This document shows positions 57,572-64,000 of a stretch of DNA of 64,000 nt, piece after piece. The first letter of the stretch is position 1, and every line of letters starts with the position of its first letter. A model generated the notes under the pieces. The model was not told the DNA's origin. It saw nothing but the letters and a program-made list of their open reading frames with translations, and searched no databases. The DNA lies in IMG/VR virus record IMGVR_UViG_3300027743_000026, positions 1 to 64,000 of that record; one strand, given 5' to 3'. This stretch comes from a virus. A program made the position numbers and the translations under genes.

Positions 57572-59095
57572 ATGTCGATTGACAGTCTACGAAGCGGCGC
57601 GATCGAGATCTGCTTCGATCCCAGCCTCAACGTCTACCCCAACAAGTGTCGGATCCTCATCGAGGGTCAGATGCTCGATACCGGCACTGCGCCCGACGGC
57701 GTGCTGATCAAGATGCCGTCGCTGCGCGACGTCAACGAGCTGTTCGGCGAAGGTTCGGTGATCGCCGAAGGTCTCAAGACCGCGTTTTTGTGCTGCGGCA
57801 ACAACGCCCTCGACTTCTATGCGCTCCCTCGCAAGGACGCATCAGTCGGCGCTGTCACCGGGGCGCAATACACCATCACCTTCACCGGCGAAGCCACCAC
57901 CTACGGTCGCGTCGATATGTATATAGGTGATGGTCGCTGGCGCACGTCGGATCGAGTCGTGGTCGGTACTACGGCCGATGAGGTTGCCACCCTCGTGTCG
58001 GAGACATTGACACGAGAGCCAGGCTTACCGTTCTCCGTCCTTTCCACTGCTGGTGGGGTCATCACGCTCCAGGCCAAGAACGGGGGCACTGTTGGTAACT
58101 GCATCCAAATTATCTACAATTGGCATGAGCGCCGTGACTACGCGCCAAAGGGTATCGAGTGCGAGATCGCCCAACTTCGACCGGGTGAAAACACCAGGGT
58201 CCAACCTCTCGACTACATCGCTCTGCTAGGTGAGTGCTGCTACTGCTGCATCGGGATGCTCTACGACGACACCTACTGGCAGGACGCGATGATCGCGTAC
58301 ATTGCCAACGCCTGGGATTGTTCCAAGCCTCAGTGTTTTGGCCATGGATACACGTACAATTCAGGCACGCTCGGCGAAATCATGTCGACCGACACGAACT
58401 CGGCCGAGGTCAGTCGTATCGCACAGTGCTGCACCGACCCTGGTCTCGGCTGGCTGAAGGTCGCTGCCTATGCCGCGCAGTCGTGCTGCCTGGCGGTCGA
58501 TCATCCGGAGATGAACATCCAGGGGCCGGATTTCGGCGTCCTGCGTTGTGTTCATGTTCCGGAGAGCTGCTTCCAGTGCTTCACTTACGAAGAGCAGCAA
58601 ATTCTGCAGGCTACCGGCTTTGTCGTGACCGTGCCTTATCAAGGCGGCACCGGCCATCTGACCTCGCCGATGATCGTCAACGACAGCACCAACAACCGCT
58701 ACGACGACGACATGCGGTTGAACTCGACTTGGTGGGATGTCAGCTCCCGCCGTCTCGCCGCGGTGACTGCCGATCAGATGGCGCTCGAACTCGGCAAGGT
58801 GCTTGGACTCGGACTGTTCACCAAGAACACGACGATTCCTCCGGGCATCCGAGGCACTAACCCCAAGCTCATTCTCGGGATGATCCGCACTTGGGCGAAA
58901 GCTCACATCGGCGTCTTGTTCAGTGAGTTCGACGACCTCGACAACGACATCCAGCTGCGCACCGACTTTGAGGTCGCTCCGCGGTGTCAAGGTGTCTGCG
59001 GCAAGCTGTGGGTGAACTTCATCTATCGGCCGCCGTGCCGCATTCGCAAGATCCACGTCAACGCCCAGCCGAGACTGCTGGACAACTGCTACTAA
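57572..59095 (+). CDS. Tail sheath protein, cysteine-rich
   Basis: 507 residues. The C-terminal third (VTADQMALELGKVLGLGLFT ... AHIGVLFSEFDDLDNDIQLR ... NFIYRPPCRIRKIHVNAQPR) is the sheath core fold, showing a contractile tail. Twenty-three cysteines, including GECCYCCIG, AQCC, QSCC and CFQCF, are exceptional for sheaths and may lock or tune contraction. Confidence 0.85.
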   Translation: MSIDSLRSGAIEICFDPSLNVYPNKCRILIEGQMLDTGTAPDGVLIKMPSLRDVNELFGEGSVIAEGLKTAFLCCGNNALDFYALPRKDASVGAVTGAQYTITFTGEATTYGRVDMYIGDGRWRTSDRVVVGTTADEVATLVSETLTREPGLPFSVLSTAGGVITLQAKNGGTVGNCIQIIYNWHERRDYAPKGIECEIAQLRPGENTRVQPLDYIALLGECCYCCIGMLYDDTYWQDAMIAYIANAWDCSKPQCFGHGYTYNSGTLGEIMSTDTNSAEVSRIAQCCTDPGLGWLKVAAYAAQSCCLAVDHPEMNIQGPDFGVLRCVHVPESCFQCFTYEEQQILQATGFVVTVPYQGGTGHLTSPMIVNDSTNNRYDDDMRLNSTWWDVSSRRLAAVTADQMALELGKVLGLGLFTKNTTIPPGIRGTNPKLILGMIRTWAKAHIGVLFSEFDDLDNDIQLRTDFEVAPRCQGVCGKLWVNFIYRPPCRIRKIHVNAQPRLLDNCY

Positions 59096-59159
59096 CCCAA
59101 CCCGCCACTAACCCAACCCGCCGTCGAGTCATATCGATCGGCTAAAGGAGAATTTTTCA

Positions 59160-59837
59160 ATGACAAACCCGACTCTCGCGATGATCATTCCTGTCGGCGG
59201 CGGCGGCGGCCCGGTTGATCCGGGCTGGGGCGGCGGGTGGGGCGGCGGCGGCCGTCCCGACAACTCGCTTCCTGGCGTCCCGGTTGACCCTGGCTTCGGC
59301 CAAGGTCGGCCGCCGGTTGATCCTGGCTATGGCCGCCCTGGTTGGTCCACCGGCCGCCCCGACAACAGCCTCCCCGGTCAGGGTGGCCGACCCGACAACA
59401 GCCTGCCGATCGCTCCGGGCCACCCCGACATTGGCCTGCCGCCGTTGCCGGTGTACCCCAGCAACGGCTTGCCGTGGGCACCAGTGCATCCAGATATCGG
59501 GTTGCCTGGTGGCCGTCTTGAGCGTCCTGACAACAGCCTGCCGGGCAGCGGTGGCCGTCCCGATCAGGGCTTGCCGCCCAGCCCCGGTCGTCCCGACCAG
59601 GGCTTGCCGGGCAGTGGCAACCGCCCCGACAACAGCCTGCCGGGTAGTCAGCCTGGCGTCGACAATACCCTGCCGGGCGAGCGTCGGCATGGATGGGTGC
59701 TCGCCTACGTGCCGCAATACGGCTGGATGTATATTCCGGTCGCAAGCGAGCCGATCCCTGTTACTGGCAACAGGCCAGATCAGGGATTGCCGCCGACCGC
59801 CGAGCCAAAATCAGCGTCGACGTCACAGCGTCGTTGA
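59160..59837 (+). CDS. RPDNSLPG-repeat protein between sheath and tube
   Basis: 225 residues. Beyond a Gly-rich start, about a dozen units of (R/H)PD(N/Q/I)(S/G)LP(G) occur (GRPDNSLPGQGG, HPDIGLPP, RPDQGLPPSPG, NRPDNSLPGS), then YVPQYGWMYIPVASEPIPVT. No family recognised. Likely an extended, polyproline-like rod; position between sheath and tube genes suggests a virion part. Confidence 0.6.
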   Translation: MTNPTLAMIIPVGGGGGPVDPGWGGGWGGGGRPDNSLPGVPVDPGFGQGRPPVDPGYGRPGWSTGRPDNSLPGQGGRPDNSLPIAPGHPDIGLPPLPVYPSNGLPWAPVHPDIGLPGGRLERPDNSLPGSGGRPDQGLPPSPGRPDQGLPGSGNRPDNSLPGSQPGVDNTLPGERRHGWVLAYVPQYGWMYIPVASEPIPVTGNRPDQGLPPTAEPKSASTSQRR

Positions 59838-59895
59838 TCACCACGGGGAGCCTTCGGGCTCCTCAATTTCCATTTGGGGTTAGGAGACAACGGCG

Positions 59896-60360
59896 ATGAC
59901 CTGCACAAACCAAGTGGGCGTCAAGAATATCTTGCTCACTTTCAGAGACTGCGACACCGACGCCGTGTACGGTCCGATCTCGCATCATCTATCCAGCGAA
60001 GATCTGCCGACGTGGCGACTATGCAATTACAACAACGAGCCGCTTCCCTGGGGCTACGTTAAACGTCAGCCAACCAATCCGGAGGTCGAGATCAAGGTGA
60101 TCCGCGACCTCCGCATCCCGCTCTCGATGTACCAGGGCTGCAGCGACGTCACCCTGCAGGTCGAGTATTACAACGGCCTGGTTTACTCGGCCGCGCGCGG
60201 CACCGGTACCGGTGATGAGAAGAGCGACACCCACGAAGTGACGATGACCATCGTGTTCCGGATCATCGACGAAATGCTGCCCGAGGGTACGCTCGAGCCC
60301 AACGCGGATGAGATCGCGGCAACCTTCCCGGTGCCGTACGTTCCGCCAGGAGTAACCTAA
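59896..60360 (+). CDS. Tail tube protein
   Basis: 154 residues with AGGAGAC before ATG. PEVEIKVIRDLRIPLSMYQG then VTLQVEYYNGLVYSA and VTMTIVFRIIDEMLPEGTLE. The order sheath, tube, chaperone, tape measure supports the call. Four cysteines. Confidence 0.7.
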   Translation: MTCTNQVGVKNILLTFRDCDTDAVYGPISHHLSSEDLPTWRLCNYNNEPLPWGYVKRQPTNPEVEIKVIRDLRIPLSMYQGCSDVTLQVEYYNGLVYSAARGTGTGDEKSDTHEVTMTIVFRIIDEMLPEGTLEPNADEIAATFPVPYVPPGVT

Positions 60361-60363
60361 GTC

Positions 60364-61014
60364 ATGGCGGAAGTTACGAAACTCGAGCCGCCGAAGCAGC
60401 CCGAAAAGATTCCGATCTCCTTCCAACTAGGAGATCGGATGATCGACGGCGCCGTGGTGAAGCCTGTGACGTTTGCTGCGTACATGAGCTTCATCACGGA
60501 GGCACAAAACCTGACCTCTCCCAAAACATGGGAAGGGAAGATTCGTCGTGTGCGGATGGCCAAGCAGGTCACTTACTTCATGGCGACCGCACCGATTCAA
60601 CTCTCTATGGCGGATGTACTGCGTATGCCGATTCAAGCTGCGCGCGAAATCGCGGCTAAGCTCGATGAGAATGAGGGCAAGCCGGGTAGGATTTCGCGTC
60701 CTGGTGACGGCATCGACAAGGCCATCATCTACGAACTCGGAACGCCGATCTCGACCGGCCAGGGCAAGTCGCCGATCAGCGAGCTTGAGTTCATGGCCAA
60801 GACCTATGGTGACGTTGAAGATGTGCTAGCCGCATCGACCTCGTTTCACCAGGGTCTGCAACTGATCGAGAGCGTTGCCAAGCCGCTCGGCAGCAGTCTG
60901 ACTTTGCTGCCATCTTGGGCGGTGAATCTGATTACGTTCGCCGACGGCTTCACTATCGTTCGTGAAGTGCTACCGCATTTTCTCGGGTCGCCAACCGAGT
61001 CGCAGAGCGAGTAG
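60364..61014 (+). CDS. Tail assembly chaperone (upstream frame)
   Basis: 216 residues. ISFQLGDRMIDGAVVKPVTF and later ISELEFMAKTYGDVEDVLAA, a helical tail-chaperone-like protein between tube and tape measure. Its last codons overlap a second frame that has no start codon; see the frameshift entry. Confidence 0.7.
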   Translation: MAEVTKLEPPKQPEKIPISFQLGDRMIDGAVVKPVTFAAYMSFITEAQNLTSPKTWEGKIRRVRMAKQVTYFMATAPIQLSMADVLRMPIQAAREIAAKLDENEGKPGRISRPGDGIDKAIIYELGTPISTGQGKSPISELEFMAKTYGDVEDVLAASTSFHQGLQLIESVAKPLGSSLTLLPSWAVNLITFADGFTIVREVLPHFLGSPTESQSE

Positions 61015-61160
61015 ACGAATTCCGCTATTACTGTGCGGCGGCTGGCGATCCGAGACCTCTATCCATCCCCGTGTTGACCGTTCGGGTCAACGGCTTCCTC
61101 AAGGTACACCGGCAGGAGATGCGCAATCGCATCGTTCTTGCTGGCGGCAAAGCAAAATAG
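60966..61160 (+). CDS. Tail chaperone extension, reached by -1 frameshift
   Basis: The -1 frame is open from 60966 to a TAG at 61158-61160 and reads RVANRVAERVDEFRYYCAAA then GDPRPLSIPVLTVRVNGFLK. It has no usable start before 61062. TTTT at 60978-60981 (CAT TTT CTC in frame 0) allows slip of the Phe tRNA by -1. This is the G/GT layout of lambda-like tail genes, although the slip site is not the standard X XXY YYZ heptamer. Confidence 0.6.
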   Translation, partial: SATAFSRVANRVAERVDEFRYYCAAAGDPRPLSIPVLTVRVNGFLKVHRQEMRNRIVLAGGKAK

Positions 61161-61167
61161 GTCAGCC

Positions 61168-64000
61168 GTGGCAAGTTTTGTTGAGCAGGCAACTCTTGTT
61201 GTCAAAGATCAGTCGACTGCGCAGATCAACAAGATCAACGCGGCACTGAAAAAGCTGTTTGCCACGGCGAACTCACTCAAGTCGATCAAGGTTGACATCA
61301 AAGTCAACGACCGCGGAATCCAAAAGGCCATCACGGACATCAATCGGCTCAAGTCCGCTATGCGGGGCTTGAGCAGCACGACGGTCAACATCAAAGCTAA
61401 CGCAGCTGGTCTGTCGAGTGCGATGCGACAGATCCAGCAGCTACGTGCCGCGGCGGCAAAACCAATCACGGTTAATACGGCAGCAGCAGCCCGCCAAGCG
61501 GCGCGGACGCCGCCGCCTAGGCCAGCTGCAGCACCACCGGCACCACCAGCAAGGCGTCCACCTGGCGCAGCACCGGCGCCACTTGGTGGGCGTGGTGGTG
61601 GCGGTGGCTATATCCGCGGTCCGATTTCGGTCACTGGCGCCGTCGCGGTTACGAATATGGACGCGATGGCGGGTGCGATAGCACGCGCCACAGGACGCGC
61701 GGCAAAGGAAGGCTACAGTCAGGTTGACACTGCCGACACCAAGATGGCGTTGCAGCAGTACAGCAAGCCGACCCAAGACGCGATCAATCTCGCCGTTGAC
61801 CAATTGCAACAGGACGCGCGGGATCGCAGAAATCCACAAACGGGTCAAGGAGGTGTGTACTGGAATCGCGCGCAACAGAAGGAATTACTTGTTGAGTCTA
61901 TGAACACTGCCGGCGGTGATGTCGCCGGCGCTTCTTGGTTGGTGAAACAAGCGGAATCCTTGGCCAAGATTGGCCATGGCATGGGGCAGACTCCCCAACA
62001 GGCGTACGAAGGCGCGCTGAGCTTCATCAAAGCCGGCGAACAGATGGGGCGCTTCCGCGACGTCGCGGGCAAGTTCGACTACGGCAGGGCTGAAGAATAT
62101 TTCAACACGATGCGTCAGGCGGCCATACAGGTCGGTCGAGAATTTACCGGCCAGCGATGGCTCACGACTATCGGTACGGCACAACAAGCGAAATACGGCC
62201 TCGACCCCAGAGGCATGATGACGATGGCGCTCGGCATGGAGGAGTCGGGTAGCAAGTTCGCCACCGGCATTAATGAGCTGATCAAGCAGTTCACTGGCGC
62301 GCGTCTCGATAAAGGCAAGCTCGCGAATCTTGAGGCGCTCGGTCTGGTCGACAAAGGCATGTTGGATTCAAAGGGTAAGCCCTTTGCAAAAACCAAGGTT
62401 CCGACCCCGAAGACGCTCATGGACGTCATGAGCAAGGGCGCGACCGATGAGGGAGAGCTGCGCAGGAATATCCACGGTTGGGTGCAGGACCACGTCAAGC
62501 CAGCGATGCAAAAGCTGGGCTTGGATATCAATAAACAGGCTGACCTCACTCAGTTTGCCGCAAAGTTTGCCGGAAAGACTACTAGCGGCAAAGGTACTGA
62601 CGCTCTCGTTAATCTGATCCAGCGTTCGCAGGAATGGGAGCAAGATATAAACCGCGCGCTGCTGCGCAGAGGTGATATCGAGGCTGGAGAAGCGGCGACG
62701 GAGGGATCTGGCCGAATTGCCGGTCAAGCGCTCAAGAATCAAATTCAGTCCACGCTCGGTGAAACCATCAACAAGATGGAGACCACATTCGTACCGCTCG
62801 CCTCGGGCATGGCCGAGAAGCTCAGCAAAGCGTCCGAGGCCATCAGCAAAGGCGAAGCACCGGACGCGCCTACGATGTTGGCCGCGGCAACTGCGGCAGC
62901 AGCAGCTGTCCCAGCGATAAGCCTGATGGGCATGGCGCAGGGCATACGCGCGTCGATGAGTGAAGACCCGGCGGTGTCATCGTTAGGTTCGGCTGGCACT
63001 TCGCTGAATGCAGCCGGTAGCGCGCTGACTTTTGCCGCGGGTGCGTTGGCGGCGGCAGCAGGCGTGAAACTGCCTACTGATATGACGCCAGGTGGACCTG
63101 ATAGTAAGAGGCCGGGTACGAGGCCTGGCGCGCCTAAACCAACGATGCCAGAAGCGCCGAAGGTGCCACCTGGCGGACCAACTGGCGGACCCGCATCACG
63201 AATTGGAACTGCCCTGAGGTGGTTGTTGCGTCCGGCGGCGCTCGCCGTAGGTGCTGTGACCGGTGTCACGGCGGCGACAATCTTAGCGCTGTCGACGCGA
63301 CCGGTGGGTGGCAAGAGCAACCAACCTGAGTTGGAGCGGCTCAATGATTCTTTGGAGGATTACAATAAAATTGCTCGACGGTACACGGAAGCGGAGGCCG
63401 AGAAGAAGAAGCTTACTGAAGGTGTGACAAGTGGAGAAATTAAACCGGATCAATACGAGGCAACGCGGGCCAAAATCAATGCCCTCAATGCTGAGCTACT
63501 TGGTCTGGAACAGCGAGCGGCAGCGGCTCGCAAGATCATCGAGGGAGAAGGCAAAACCTTGATGGAGCGGGCTGCTGAACAGGCGAAGAAAGACGCAGCG
63601 GAAGCTGAAGCCGATAAGAAAAAGAAGGCCACCGCCGAAAAGGCTCGGATGACAGAGCTAGAGAGACAAGCCGCTGAGCGGCGCGCAGCAGCAAAAAAGC
63701 GGGGCGAAGAGCAACCTGACCCCAACAAGGTGTATCCAGAGCCGAAGCCGAGCACGCCATACGTTCCCAAACCGCCGCTACCGCCCGGTGAGGTGGTGCC
63801 GGTGAAAGTTGTCGACCAAGAGGGAGGACCAAGAGCAGATGGTAAAGTTCTTGGTCCACCGCCGGGAGGCGTAACGCCGGCGCAAGCCGCAACATCTCAG
63901 ATCGACCTCGCTGGTCAGCTCACATCGGCTGCGCCCGCCATCGGCGCGGCAATGGCCGAGCCCATACTCGCGGCGTCTTTGAGCATCGGAGAAGCGATCG
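61168..64000 (+). CDS. Tape measure protein (partial, runs off the window)
   Basis: At least 944 residues from GTG 61168 to the window edge. It starts ASFVEQATLVVKDQSTAQIN with helical repeats, then a Pro/Ala-rich linker (61495-61600), a helical body, alanine-rich hydrophobic segments (62875-63060 and 63220-63300) and a charged coiled coil (63330-63720). Length and composition suit a tape measure that sets tail length. No cysteines seen, unlike the sheath. The 3' end is missing. Confidence 0.85.
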   Translation, partial: MASFVEQATLVVKDQSTAQINKINAALKKLFATANSLKSIKVDIKVNDRGIQKAITDINRLKSAMRGLSSTTVNIKANAAGLSSAMRQIQQLRAAAAKPITVNTAAAARQAARTPPPRPAAAPPAPPARRPPGAAPAPLGGRGGGGGYIRGPISVTGAVAVTNMDAMAGAIARATGRAAKEGYSQVDTADTKMALQQYSKPTQDAINLAVDQLQQDARDRRNPQTGQGGVYWNRAQQKELLVESMNTAGGDVAGASWLVKQAESLAKIGHGMGQTPQQAYEGALSFIKAGEQMGRFRDVAGKFDYGRAEEYFNTMRQAAIQVGREFTGQRWLTTIGTAQQAKYGLDPRGMMTMALGMEESGSKFATGINELIKQFTGARLDKGKLANLEALGLVDKGMLDSKGKPFAKTKVPTPKTLMDVMSKGATDEGELRRNIHGWVQDHVKPAMQKLGLDINKQADLTQFAAKFAGKTTSGKGTDALVNLIQRSQEWEQDINRALLRRGDIEAGEAATEGSGRIAGQALKNQIQSTLGETINKMETTFVPLASGMAEKLSKASEAISKGEAPDAPTMLAAATAAAAAVPAISLMGMAQGIRASMSEDPAVSSLGSAGTSLNAAGSALTFAAGALAAAAGVKLPTDMTPGGPDSKRPGTRPGAPKPTMPEAPKVPPGGPTGGPASRIGTALRWLLRPAALAVGAVTGVTAATILALSTRPVGGKSNQPELERLNDSLEDYNKIARRYTEAEAEKKKLTEGVTSGEIKPDQYEATRAKINALNAELLGLEQRAAAARKIIEGEGKTLMERAAEQAKKDAAEAEADKKKKATAEKARMTELERQAAERRAAAKKRGEEQPDPNKVYPEPKPSTPYVPKPPLPPGEVVPVKVVDQEGGPRADGKVLGPPPGGVTPAQAATSQIDLAGQLTSAAPAIGAAMAEPILAASLSIGEAI

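Noticed and set aside
1-64000. tRNA genes, integrase, transposase
   Set aside because: No cloverleaf, tyrosine or serine recombinase motif, or IS-type inverted repeats were recognised by eye; a tRNA-finding program could still differ.

Overview
The window looks like about 64 kb of a contractile-tailed (myovirus-type) double-stranded DNA phage of an alphaproteobacterium, probably a Rhizobiales host such as Bradyrhizobium. The phage assignment rests on terminase, HK97-type portal/protease/capsid, tail sheath, tail tube, a tail-chaperone pair and a tape measure. The host guess is inference: high GC, many small periplasmic-type proteins, and two proteins with VPxxP-type C-terminal sorting tails of the kind rhizobial and related hosts carry. 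I saw no integrase, tRNA, rRNA, insertion sequence or CRISPR array.

Layout. (1) 1-7.9 kb, rightward: the end of a tail gene, then a chain of tail-fibre/receptor-binding genes with overlapping stop/start codons (collagen-like, glycine-rich, LamG-like, tail-collar-like). (2) 7.9-9.4 kb: tiny rightward genes, several membrane or exported. (3) 9.0-23.3 kb, mostly leftward: a long accessory/early region of small genes, with a SprT-like metallopeptidase, a DUF2786 protein, an RHH regulator, two VPxxP-CTERM-like exported proteins, a lone TSCPD domain, a winged-helix protein, a SNF2-type helicase, an HNH nuclease and a VRR-NUC nuclease. (4) 23.3 kb: overlapping divergent promoters beside a Cro/YdaS-like HTH gene. 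(5) 23.4-35 kb, rightward: replication module with methyltransferase, family A DNA polymerase, a zinc-cluster/AT-hook protein, a Cas4-like nuclease and a primase-RepA-like helicase fusion. (6) 35-37.3 kb: two iteron-like repeat clusters, a PD-(D/E)XK nuclease and a phage NusG/RfaH-like protein. (7) 37.3-42 kb, leftward: an accessory block whose genes mostly sit behind a repeated promoter-hairpin-RBS module. (8) 42.2-64 kb, rightward: packaging, head, neck, an endolysin placed among neck genes, sheath, tube, frameshifted tail chaperones and the start of the tape measure, which runs off the end.

How it may work together. Nearly identical leader modules (-35/-10 with a 17-base spacer, a stem-loop with an invariant TTGAAG-type loop and covarying stems, then ACCAGGAG) stand before nine leftward genes in three separate clusters, which suggests one coordinated regulon. 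The phage NusG/RfaH-like protein, the RHH protein and the winged-helix protein are candidate controllers; which, if any, acts on the modules is inference. The virion genes are unusually rich in cysteine (capsid 12, sheath 23, an Ig-like decoration protein 13), suggesting a disulfide- or metal-braced particle.

The left edge (end of a tail gene) and right edge (tape measure) fit a circularly permuted genome in which only the rest of the tape measure and the baseplate genes are missing.
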